Source: Syntrophomonadaceae bacterium
GTDB lineage: Bacteria; Bacillota; Syntrophomonadia; Syntrophomonadales; Syntrophomonadaceae
Reading direction: 5' to 3'
Length of the DNA: 7,903 bases
Assembly: GCA_028698695.1 (NCBI GenBank)
Contig: JAQVWB010000090.1
Span: forward strand, 1-7,903
In this document: one piece after another, positions 1 to 6,435 of the stretch
How the letters are laid out: each line of letters begins with the position of its first letter
How positions within the stretch are numbered: position 1 is the first letter of the stretch
The notes under the pieces: model-generated
What the model was told of the DNA's origin: nothing
Seen by the model: only the letters and a program-made list of their open reading frames with translations
Database searches by the model: none
Translations under genes and position numbers: made by a program

Positions 1-150
1 GCCATGCGTGAGAATCTGGCCCGCTGTCTGGATATAGACATTAACCAGGTAGGAGTAAAAGCGACCTCTACCGAAGGCATGGGCTATGAAGGCCGCCAGG
101 AAGGTATCTCTGCTCAGGCAATAGCATTGCTAAATGACATTAGTAAATAA
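1..150 (+). CDS. ispF: 2-C-methyl-D-erythritol 2,4-cyclodiphosphate synthase, C-terminal 49 residues (5' partial)
   Basis: The window opens inside this gene; only the last 49 codons and a TAA stop are present. The visible protein carries the IspF C-terminal signature: NLA near the start, then VKATSTEGMGYEGRQEGIS followed by an Ala/Leu-rich end, which corresponds to the family's KATT-E-lGf-GR-EGIA-A block. IspF converts CDP-methylerythritol 2-phosphate to the cyclic diphosphate in the cytosolic non-mevalonate isoprenoid pathway; the metal-binding residues lie in the missing N-terminal part. In many Firmicutes ispD-ispF sits immediately upstream of gltX, as here. No terminator is visible before gltX, so read-through is plausible. 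The assignment rests on a short but highly conserved stretch. Confidence 0.93.
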   Translation, partial: AMRENLARCLDIDINQVGVKATSTEGMGYEGRQEGISAQAIALLNDISK

Positions 151-174
151 ATTGATTCCCTATAAAAACCCGGC

Positions 175-223
175 TTGGATGTATAAATAGAAGGAGTCTT
201 GGTTACGGAATTTATACATCCAG
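175..223 (+). promoter_or_regulatory. Perfect long hairpin / operator-like dyad in the gltX leader
   Basis: The arms GGATGTATAAAT (177-188) and ATTTATACATCC (210-221) are perfectly complementary. They extend by T176-A222 and a T175-G223 wobble, giving a stem of 13-14 pairs around a 21-nt loop. The loop contains AAGGAG (191-196) and a TTG (199-201) only 2 nt further on. No T-run follows, so it is not an intrinsic terminator. It could be an RNA structure acting on gltX or a DNA site for a dimeric regulator; its function is unknown. It lies 62 nt upstream of the chosen gltX start. Confidence 0.6.
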
Positions 224-285
224 ACCAGTACAACATACCTTTTTGCAGTGGAATCAAATTTGCGTCACATCAAAGGGAGGAACAC

Positions 286-1737
286 ATGAACAAAATGAAA
301 GTCAGATTTGCACCCAGTCCAACCGGACCCTTACATATTGGCGGGGCCCGATCCGCATTATTCAATTATCTGATAGCCAGGCATGAACAGGGACAACTGG
401 TAGTGCGTATTGAGGATACTGATCTGGACAGATCACGGTCGGAATATGAAACTGAAATTATAGAGTCCCTTCGCTGGCTGGGAATGGACTGGGAAGAAGG
501 TATTGATAAGGGCGGAGAAAATGCTCCCTATCGTCAAACTGAAAGGCTGGAAACATACCAGGCATATGCTCAGCAATTAATAGAAAGCGGTCACGCCTAC
601 TACTGCTTCTGCAGCGAGGAAGAACTGGAACAGGAACGGATGCAGCTAATGGAAAAAGGCGAAACACCCAGATACCTCGGTAAATGCAGATCACTGAACC
701 AGGCTCTGCAGGAGGAGAAAAGAAAAGCTGGGATAGTACCGACTGTGCGCTTCAAAGTTCCGGAAAATCAGGTCTATGTGGTTAATGATCTGGTAAGAGG
801 CCAGGTAACTTTTGAAAGTGAAGCGGTGGGTGACTTTATTATTATGAAATCAGACGGCATACCCACCTATAATTTTGCCGTAGTAATAGATGATGTATTG
901 ATGGGGATTACTCATGTAATCAGAGCTGAAGAACACCTGACCAATACTCCCCGGCAATTAATGATTTATGAAGCACTTCGTTTTAAGCGGCCGGAGTTTG
1001 CTCATGTATCGCTGATTCTGGGCAATGACCGCCAAAAGATGAGCAAGCGTCATGGAGCTACATCTGTTATTCAATACCGTGAAAAGGGATATCTGCCGGA
1101 AGCCCTGTTCAACTTTCTGGCCTTGTTAGGCTGGGCTCCGCCGGGAGAAGAAGAAATTCTCAGCCAGGAACAAATAATTGCCGCCTTTACGCTGGATAAA
1201 GTATCGCGCAGCCCGGCAGTATTTGATATTGACAAACTAAACTGGTTTAATCAGCAATACATAAAGCGATTGGATATAGAAGAACTGCATACCCGCCTGA
1301 ACCCTTTTATTGAAAAATCCCCGCTGGCAGCCCGGGTTGGAGCTTTGGGGAACAAGGAACGAACTTTTTTACTGGAGGCAGTTCATGACCGGCTGGTATG
1401 TCTGGAAGATATAAATGAATATTTACCGGTATTTTTAGGGGAAACCGTTTATGAGCCGGAAGCCATGGAAGTTTTAAGCCAGGAGGGAGTAGCTGAAGTA
1501 TTAAAATACTTTGCTGCCAACCTGCCCGAATTTGAGCAGCCTGATGAAATAAAAAACTGGCTGAAAACTATTGCTAAAGAATTGAAAATTAAACCACGGG
1601 AAGTATTTATGCCGCTGCGCTGTGCTCTGACCGGACAACTGCATGGAGTGGACCTGCATTATCTAATCGCGGTATGGGGCCAGGCTGAAACCTTAAAACG
1701 TCTGCAGGCTGCCCAAAACAATTTTAACCTTGATTAA
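286..1737 (+). CDS. gltX: Glutamyl-tRNA synthetase (class I)
   Basis: A 483-residue cytosolic enzyme that charges tRNA-Glu with glutamate using ATP; in Clostridia it may also charge tRNA-Gln before GatCAB amidation, which cannot be judged here. The N-terminus reads MNKMKVRFAPSPTGPLHIGG with the HIGH-type motif HIGG at 17-20. A zinc-type pattern C107-x-C109-x24-C134 with Y130 matches the spacing known for E. coli GluRS. KMSKR lies at 251-255, and the alpha-helical anticodon-binding domain fills the last third. The ATG at 286 is chosen because AAAGGGAGG (272-280) lies 5 nt before it and family members begin just before VRFAPSPTG. An in-frame TTG at 199 would add 29 unrelated residues, and its AAGGAG is only 2 nt away. 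It lies between ispF and the cysE-cysS unit, as in Bacillus. Confidence 0.97.
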   Translation: MNKMKVRFAPSPTGPLHIGGARSALFNYLIARHEQGQLVVRIEDTDLDRSRSEYETEIIESLRWLGMDWEEGIDKGGENAPYRQTERLETYQAYAQQLIESGHAYYCFCSEEELEQERMQLMEKGETPRYLGKCRSLNQALQEEKRKAGIVPTVRFKVPENQVYVVNDLVRGQVTFESEAVGDFIIMKSDGIPTYNFAVVIDDVLMGITHVIRAEEHLTNTPRQLMIYEALRFKRPEFAHVSLILGNDRQKMSKRHGATSVIQYREKGYLPEALFNFLALLGWAPPGEEEILSQEQIIAAFTLDKVSRSPAVFDIDKLNWFNQQYIKRLDIEELHTRLNPFIEKSPLAARVGALGNKERTFLLEAVHDRLVCLEDINEYLPVFLGETVYEPEAMEVLSQEGVAEVLKYFAANLPEFEQPDEIKNWLKTIAKELKIKPREVFMPLRCALTGQLHGVDLHYLIAVWGQAETLKRLQAAQNNFNLD

Positions 1738-1787
1738 ACTACAAAAACCTATAACCCTCTCACCAATAGAGCTGTCATGGTATCAGG

Positions 1788-1816
1788 TTGACATAAATGC
1801 CATCCCTGCATATAAT
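1788..1816 (+). promoter_or_regulatory. Consensus sigma-A promoter of the cysE-cysS T-box transcript
   Basis: TTGACA (1788-1793) and TATAAT (1811-1816) are both perfect consensus boxes, separated by exactly 17 nt. Transcription would start near 1822-1824, about 20-25 nt before the first T-box stem. This gives cysE-cysS a strong start of its own, independent of gltX read-through. Confidence 0.88.
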
Positions 1817-1840
1817 GCAAGTAACCTGAATATTACAATT

Positions 1841-2080
1841 GCCAGGAACGGGAGAAGTAAGCGTTAATCGCTGCCAGAGAGAAAAGGTCACCGGCTGAGA
1901 GCCTTTTCATAGTATGAGAGCGCCCAAATGCACCCGGGAGCAGGTATGCTGAACTTAAGTAGGCATATCCGGCGGGAGCCGTTAAAAGTTTAAAGTGGAG
2001 CAGTTTATTTTGCTCAATTAGAGTGGAACCACGGAAGCATAAACCTTTCGTCTCTTATGCAGACGAAGGGTTTTTTATTT
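1841..2080 (+). promoter_or_regulatory. Cysteine-specific T-box riboswitch (tRNA-Cys sensing leader)
   Basis: Stem I closes with CGGG (1849-1852) and CCCG (1933-1936). Inside is a specifier loop with AGTA (1856-1859) on the left and CAAATGCA on the right; GCG (1861-1863) pairs with CGC (1921-1923), and GAAAAGG (1881-1887) pairs with CCTTTTC (1902-1908) higher in the stem. The specifier codon is TGC (1929-1931, Cys), followed by the usual purine. A stem GAGCA/TGCTC (1998-2015) precedes the T-box core AGAGTGGAACCACGG (2020-2034). The bulge TGGA would pair with UCCA, fitting the U73 discriminator of tRNA-Cys. AGAG (2020-2023) can pair with CTCT (2052-2055) to form the antiterminator, in competition with the downstream terminator. 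Uncharged tRNA-Cys therefore should permit read-through into cysE-cysS. A Cys T-box also sits between gltX and cysE in B. subtilis. Confidence 0.95.
2041..2080 (+). terminator. Intrinsic terminator of the Cys T-box
   Basis: AAACCTTTCGTCT (2041-2053) pairs with AGACGAAGGGTTT (2061-2073) through 13 pairs, one of them T-G, around a 7-nt loop. It runs into TTTTTTATTTTT. The left arm shares CTCT with the antiterminator, the expected mutually exclusive design. Confidence 0.93.
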
Positions 2081-2103
2081 TTAATAATGGGGAGGGAGCA
2101 AAA

Positions 2104-2826
2104 ATGTTTAAAACTCTAAGACGGGAGATCCAGGTTATCTTTGAACGCGACCCGGCTGCGCGCAGTGTGTGGGAAGTTATATTCTGCTATCCTGGATTTC
2201 ATGCAGTTATTAATCACCGCATAGCGCATTTTTTCTATCGCCATAAACTATATTTTATTGCCCGATTAATTTCACATCTCAGCCGTTTTTTGACCGGCAT
2301 TGAGATTCATCCGGCTGCGAAAATCGGCAGAGGGTTCTTTATTGATCATGGCAGCGGAGTAGTTATTGGTGAAACTACCGAAATAGGAGATAATGTTACT
2401 ATATATCAGGGTGTTACCCTGGGGGGTACAGGAAAAGCTAAAGGCAAGCGTCATCCTACTATCGGCAATAATGTAGTAATCAGTGCCGGGGCTAAAGTAT
2501 TGGGCTCTTTTACCGTAGGCGATTATGCAAAAATCGGGGGAGGGTCCGTAGTCCTGAAAGCAGTCCCCCCACATTCAACCGTGGTGGGGGTACCTGGCAG
2601 GTTGGTAATTCAGGATGGGGCCAGAGTGGAAGACGGGCGTATGGAAGTAGACCTGGAACATCATCTTTTGCCTGATCCGATTGCTGATATGCTGGCAGCT
2701 ATGCAGGCCAAAATAAATGAACTGGAGCAAAGACTGGAACACCATGAGAAGGGGGCAAATCCTGATGCGGCTATACAATACAGCCAGCGGTCAAAAAGAA
2801 GAACTAAAAACATTGAAACCGCATGA
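2104..2826 (+). CDS. cysE: Serine O-acetyltransferase
   Basis: A 240-residue cytosolic enzyme that transfers acetyl from acetyl-CoA to L-serine, the first step of cysteine synthesis. Residues 1-65 form the helical N-terminal domain. From IEIHP (66-70) onward the left-handed beta-helix hexapeptides run to about 165, including IDHGSG with D81-H82 (equivalent to E. coli D157-H158), E67 at the site of E. coli D143, the QGVTLGGTG block at 102-110 and VVGVPGR at 160-166. Residues 193-216 look like a short coiled coil. At 240 residues it is longer than the roughly 217 of Bacillus, and the last 20 residues overlap the start of cysS. The ATG at 2104 follows GGGGAGGGAG by about 4-5 nt; an upstream GTG at 2023 lies inside the T-box and would not be a sensible start. 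The Cys T-box controls it. Confidence 0.96.
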   Translation: MFKTLRREIQVIFERDPAARSVWEVIFCYPGFHAVINHRIAHFFYRHKLYFIARLISHLSRFLTGIEIHPAAKIGRGFFIDHGSGVVIGETTEIGDNVTIYQGVTLGGTGKAKGKRHPTIGNNVVISAGAKVLGSFTVGDYAKIGGGSVVLKAVPPHSTVVGVPGRLVIQDGARVEDGRMEVDLEHHLLPDPIADMLAAMQAKINELEQRLEHHEKGANPDAAIQYSQRSKRRTKNIETA

Positions 2827-4363
2827 AGTAAACATGTATGTTTGCGGACCAACAACCTATAACTATATACATCTGGGCAATGCCAGACCACTGGTAGTTT
2901 TTGATACGGTACGCCGCTACTTGGAATACCGGGGATATAAGGTTAACTATGTGCAAAACTTTACCGATGTAGATGATAAAATAATTAACCGTGCTCTTCA
3001 AGAAAGAACCGACCCGATTGAACTGGCAGAGCGTTATATCGAAGAATATTTTAAAGATGCTGATCAACTGGGGATCAGAAGGGCCCAGGTTCATCCGCGG
3101 GTCAGTGAACATATACCTGATATAATAGCGGCTATAGAAAAATTAATTTTAACCGGCCATGCTTATGAGGTGGAAGGGGATGTCTATTATCGGGTACGTT
3201 CTTTTCCGGACTATGGCAAACTGTCAGGGCGTTCTCTGGATGATATGCTGGCCGGTGCGCGCATAGAGATAGATGAGCGTAAAAAAGACCCAGGTGATTT
3301 TGCCTTGTGGAAAGCGGCCAAGCCGGGGGAACCTTTCTGGGAAAGTCCCTGGGGGCAAGGCCGGCCAGGATGGCATATAGAATGTTCAGTTATGTCTATT
3401 CGTTATCTGGGTGAGACACTGGATATTCATGGTGGAGGCAATGATTTGATTTTCCCCCACCACGAAAACGAAGTAGCTCAGTCAGAAGCCTTGACGGGTA
3501 AACCGTTTGTTCGTTATTGGCTGCATAACGGATTTATTACCGTAAACAAAGAAAAAATGTCAAAATCGCTGGGGAATTTCTTTTTGTTAAGGGACATATT
3601 AAAAATGTTTCCAGCAGATGTGGTACGTTTTTATCTTATTGCTACTCATTATCGCAGTCCGTTGGATTTTGATGACACCAAGCTGGAAGAAGCTCGTCGG
3701 GCTTTGAACCGACTGCGTAACACCCTCATACTGATGGATGAATTCGTGGCTGAGATGGACGGATCCCCGGTGGGATTATCTACAGCCGGTAAGAATTTAA
3801 CAGCAACAGTTAATTTATTGGAAAGTAAATTTGCAGAAGCGATGGATGATGACTTTAACACTGCCCGGGCGATTGGTTATCTATTTGAGATATCCCACGC
3901 TGTCAATCTGTTTATTGCTGAGCAGGATCGTAATGAGGCTGGCAATCAACAGGCAGTTTATCAGGCTGGTATAATTTTCAGGCAGCTAATAAGCCTGCTG
4001 GGTATTGAGCAACATAAAAACGACGACTATGAAGATGATCTGATCGATGAGGTTCTGGGGATAATTGCCCGGATTCGCCGCCAGGCTCGTAAAGAAAAGG
4101 ATTTTGCCCTGGCTGACTCAATTAGGGATTATCTGCGCAGGCTGGAAGTTAATGTGGAGGATTTGGAGAGTGGCAGTCGTTTTCGCTATGAACAAGCTCC
4201 TCCTTTGGAAACCCTGTTGGACAAACTGTTGGAACTGCGTACCCGGTTTCGGGAACAGAAAATGTATGATAAAGCAGATATAATTCGTGATAGCCTGCAG
4301 GAAACAGGTATAATATTGGAAGATACCTCAGAAGGAGTCAGGTGGAAACTTGTTAATGTTTAA
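2765..4363 (+). CDS. cysS: Cysteinyl-tRNA synthetase with a doubled C-terminal module
   Basis: Charges tRNA-Cys with cysteine (class I, zinc-dependent, cytosolic). Signatures: MYVCGPT with C27, HLGN at 36-39, C207, H232 and E236 (C27, C207, H232 and E236 align with the E. coli zinc ligands C28, C209, H234 and E238), and KMSKS at 264-268. The protein is 532 residues against about 465 in most bacteria. The excess includes a repeated C-terminal module: residues 426-476 and 484-532 both follow the L-x-D-x-x-L ... A-D-x-I-R-D-x-L ... E-D ... R-x pattern normally present once at the end of CysRS. The ATG at 2765 has AGAAGGGGG (2747-2755) 9 nt before it and begins the family-typical M-x-LYNT; upstream in-frame starts would add non-conserved residues. 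It overlaps cysE by 62 nt in another frame, suggesting translational coupling, and shares its T-box. Confidence 0.96.
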   Translation: MRLYNTASGQKEELKTLKPHEVNMYVCGPTTYNYIHLGNARPLVVFDTVRRYLEYRGYKVNYVQNFTDVDDKIINRALQERTDPIELAERYIEEYFKDADQLGIRRAQVHPRVSEHIPDIIAAIEKLILTGHAYEVEGDVYYRVRSFPDYGKLSGRSLDDMLAGARIEIDERKKDPGDFALWKAAKPGEPFWESPWGQGRPGWHIECSVMSIRYLGETLDIHGGGNDLIFPHHENEVAQSEALTGKPFVRYWLHNGFITVNKEKMSKSLGNFFLLRDILKMFPADVVRFYLIATHYRSPLDFDDTKLEEARRALNRLRNTLILMDEFVAEMDGSPVGLSTAGKNLTATVNLLESKFAEAMDDDFNTARAIGYLFEISHAVNLFIAEQDRNEAGNQQAVYQAGIIFRQLISLLGIEQHKNDDYEDDLIDEVLGIIARIRRQARKEKDFALADSIRDYLRRLEVNVEDLESGSRFRYEQAPPLETLLDKLLELRTRFREQKMYDKADIIRDSLQETGIILEDTSEGVRWKLVNV

Positions 4364-4769
4364 AAAAATTGATGATGCCGAATTGCGTCAGTATTCTCCC
4401 ATAGCACTGGCTTATATTGGGGATGCCGTTTTTGAGTTGATGGTTCGTACCCAGGCAGTTACTATGGGTCCCCGGCGTATCAAAGACATTCATTTGGAAA
4501 CCGTACAAAAAGTTAATGCCCAAAGTCAGGCCCAGGTAATCCGGCAGATGTCCTCCTGGCTTAACGATGAGGAAAAGGATATTGTAAGGCGGGGAAGAAA
4601 TGCCCATAGCACACCACCACGCCATGCTGACCATAGTGATTATCGTATGAGTACCGGCTTTGAAGCCTTGTTGGGCTATCTGTACCTGAAGGGTGATTAC
4701 GAACGGCTGCGGGAAATGGTCGCTGTGGCTCTGAACCAGGAAGATGAAATGCAGGCATTAAAGGAATGA
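4356..4769 (+). CDS. mrnC: Mini-ribonuclease III (23S rRNA maturation)
   Basis: A 137-residue protein made of an RNase III catalytic domain without the double-stranded-RNA-binding domain. In Bacillus this enzyme trims the double-stranded ends of pre-23S rRNA. The motif YSPIALAYIGDAVFE places catalytic D23 exactly where Bacillus MrnC has it; RGRNAHS follows in the middle, and STGFEALLGYLYL supplies the second acidic site, E103. The ATG at 4356 lies 10 nt after AGGTGG (4340-4345) and overlaps the end of cysS by 8 nt. A TTG at 4350 would add two residues and is possible, since GAAGGAG (4331-4337) also lies upstream. cysS-mrnC linkage is common in Firmicutes. The family call is firm. Confidence 0.95.
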   Translation: MFKKIDDAELRQYSPIALAYIGDAVFELMVRTQAVTMGPRRIKDIHLETVQKVNAQSQAQVIRQMSSWLNDEEKDIVRRGRNAHSTPPRHADHSDYRMSTGFEALLGYLYLKGDYERLREMVAVALNQEDEMQALKE

Positions 4770-4787
4770 TATAAGGGAGGTAATAAT

Positions 4788-5483
4788 GTGATTGTTGTAA
4801 AACCACAGATACTGGTTCCGGAAAGCGAATTGCAGGAAAGTAAATTAGCCAGGGTGGAACGGTATGCTCGCATTTGTTATAAATCTGAACAACGTATGGG
4901 CGATGAATATAATCCTCAATTCTTAAAATCAATTTTGTCCCGTGGTCATGAATCAGTAATCGAACATGAAAAAATTACCGTTATGTTTATTGTGGACCGG
5001 GGTATATCCCATGAAATAGTACGTCACCGTATTGCCTCTTACAGTCAGGAATCAACGCGTTACTGCAACTATACCCAAGATAAATTTGGCAACGAAATTA
5101 CCGTAATCGAACCATACTTTTTTCTGGACAAGCCAGCTTATAAATTATGGGAAGAAGCCTGTCAGGCAGCGGAAAAAGCGTACATACAGATGTTGGAATC
5201 AGGCAGCAGCCCCCAGGAAGCCCGTTCAGTTCTACCTACCTGTCTGAAGACGGAATTGGCGGTAACCTTTAACCTGCGTGAATGGAGACATTTTTTTACA
5301 CTACGATGTGCTGCCCCGGCTCATCCTCAGATGAGGCAGGCAGCTATTCCACTACTGTTATTATTTCAACAGCGTATGCCGATAATTTTTAATGATATCG
5401 ACTATGACCATTCAATTGAACCACAACATTATGCAGATATTATTTTAACCGATGACTTGTTTAATCCTCTAAAGGGTTCATAA
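4788..5483 (+). CDS. thyX: Flavin-dependent thymidylate synthase
   Basis: A 231-residue enzyme that methylates dUMP to dTMP with methylenetetrahydrofolate as carbon donor and FAD/NAD(P)H as reductant; it acts as a homotetramer. The ThyX signature RHR-x7-S is present as RHRIASYSQESTR at residues 79-91, followed by YCNYTQDKFG. The C-terminal block NLREWRHFFTLR and AHPQMRQ is the family's substrate-binding region. The start is GTG at 4788 with AAGGGAGG (4773-4780) 7 nt upstream; the overlapping ATG at 4786 is followed at once by a stop in its frame, so it cannot be used. The gene starts 18 nt after mrnC and is probably cotranscribed with it. thyX is absent from the equivalent Bacillus cluster. 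Its presence suggests, but does not prove, that ThyA is lacking. Confidence 0.97.
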   Translation: MIVVKPQILVPESELQESKLARVERYARICYKSEQRMGDEYNPQFLKSILSRGHESVIEHEKITVMFIVDRGISHEIVRHRIASYSQESTRYCNYTQDKFGNEITVIEPYFFLDKPAYKLWEEACQAAEKAYIQMLESGSSPQEARSVLPTCLKTELAVTFNLREWRHFFTLRCAAPAHPQMRQAAIPLLLLFQQRMPIIFNDIDYDHSIEPQHYADIILTDDLFNPLKGS

Positions 5484-5487
5484 GTTA

Positions 5488-5519
5488 GGCAGTGTAAAAA
5501 TATCCTGATAATTTACGCC
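5488..5519 (+). other. Imperfect hairpin in the thyX-rlmB gap
   Basis: GGC and GTAAA (5488-5498) pair with TTTAC and GCC (5512-5519), and an inner TAT/ATA pair set closes a CCTG loop, with small bulges. No T-run follows, so it is not a terminator. It ends just before the rlmB ribosome site AAGGAGG (5526-5532). It may be fortuitous. Confidence 0.3.
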
Positions 5520-5538
5520 ATCTATAAGGAGGAAGCAT

Positions 5539-6306
5539 TTGAAAGAAAAAATTGCTGGAATTAATAGCATTATGGAGGCCCTGCGCGGAGGCAGGAAAAT
5601 ACACCATATTTATATTCAGGAAGGGCGTAAGGGCAAACGTATAGATGAACTGGCAGCTCTGGCAGAAAGACGGGGTATCCATGTTCAATATACGGAGAAA
5701 TCAAAATTGGACAAGTTTTATCAGATCGGTAATCATCAGGGTATTGCTGCCCAGGTTGATGCCTACCAATATGCTGAATTGGAAGAAGCCTTGGAACGGG
5801 CGGCCTTAAGAGGAGAAGAACCTTTTTTACTGGTATTGGATGGAATTGAAGACCCTCAAAACCTGGGTTCAATTATACGGACGGCTGAATGTGCAGGGGT
5901 TCACGGCGTTATATTACCTCGTCACCACGCCACGGAAGTAACTGATGCAGTAGTCAGAGCTTCAGCAGGGGCAGTGGAACACATGAAAGTTATACGTGAA
6001 ACCAACCTGGTTACTACATTAAACCAGCTGAAAGAAAGAGGTTTTTGGATTATTGGCGCTAATATGAGCGGTGAAGAAAGTTATTTCAGTCAGGAGCTGC
6101 CCCGTCCGGCAGTATTGGTAATTGGCAGCGAAGGAAAAGGAGTACGGCGTCTGGTCGGGGAAACCTGTGATATGGTCGTAAGCATTCCCATGAAAGGGCA
6201 AACTTCATCATTAAATGCCTCAGTAGCAGCAGCTTTGTTAATTTATGAACTGGTTCGCCAGAAATCAGAGGACCATGGCGGAAAACCACCCGTTATAAAT
6301 AACTAA
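5539..6306 (+). CDS. rlmB: 23S rRNA (guanosine-2'-O)-methyltransferase, SPOUT family
   Basis: A 255-residue SpoU/TrmH-type methyltransferase that uses S-adenosylmethionine. Family members of this type (RlmB, YacO) methylate the ribose of G2251 in the 23S P-loop. Residues 1 to about 75 form the L30e-like RNA-binding domain (AGINSIMEALRGG at the start). The knotted catalytic domain has motif 1 as N108-L-G-S-I-I-R114, motif 2 as IGSEGKGV (195-202) and motif 3 as IPMKGQTSSLNASVAAALL (from 216). The start is TTG at 5539, supported by AAGGAGG (5526-5532) at 6 nt and by the conserved N-terminus; the next ATG would cut into the domain. Bacillus has yacP between this gene and sigH; here that gene is absent. 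The family is certain, the exact target nucleotide is inferred. Confidence 0.92.
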   Translation: MKEKIAGINSIMEALRGGRKIHHIYIQEGRKGKRIDELAALAERRGIHVQYTEKSKLDKFYQIGNHQGIAAQVDAYQYAELEEALERAALRGEEPFLLVLDGIEDPQNLGSIIRTAECAGVHGVILPRHHATEVTDAVVRASAGAVEHMKVIRETNLVTTLNQLKERGFWIIGANMSGEESYFSQELPRPAVLVIGSEGKGVRRLVGETCDMVVSIPMKGQTSSLNASVAAALLIYELVRQKSEDHGGKPPVINN

Positions 6307-6337
6307 AATAAGTTTTTCTTAAGATAATTATCACATC

Positions 6338-6366
6338 TTGACGGTTACCCGGTCAGTGGCTATAAT
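6338..6366 (+). promoter_or_regulatory. Sigma-A-type promoter of sigH
   Basis: TTGACG (6338-6343) and TATAAT (6361-6366) are 17 nt apart. The start would fall near 6373, giving a leader of about 60 nt before the sigH ATG. The sequence 6307-6337 is AT-rich and contains no convincing terminator for rlmB, so some read-through from the upstream operon is also possible. Confidence 0.83.
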
Positions 6367-6376
6367 AAAGAAGATG

Positions 6377-6410
6377 TCTGCAACCCTTCTCAATTCGTAT
6401 ATCTTGCAGA
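6377..6410 (+). other. Small inverted repeat in the sigH leader
   Basis: TCTGCAA (6377-6383) and TTGCAGA (6404-6410) are perfectly complementary with a 20-nt loop. AAGAT (6371-6375) could alternatively pair with ATCTT (6401-6405), which overlaps the right arm, so two folds compete. It lies 13 nt before GGAGG (6424-6428). Significance is uncertain. Confidence 0.35.
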
Positions 6411-6435
6411 AAAATAACTTCATGGAGGCGATTGA

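Noticed and set aside
199..285. 29-residue N-terminal extension of GltX from a TTG at 199
   Set aside because: The AAGGAG is only 2 nt from the TTG, both lie in a hairpin loop, and family members start just before VRFAPSPTG, where an ideal site precedes the ATG at 286.
2023..2103. CysE start at a GTG inside the T-box
   Set aside because: It overlaps the antiterminator and terminator; the ATG at 2104 has a proper ribosome site and begins the conserved domain.
4065..4283. Open frame inside cysS in another frame
   Set aside because: It is a shadow of the conserved CysS C-terminal coding sequence, with no ribosome site and no recognisable protein features.
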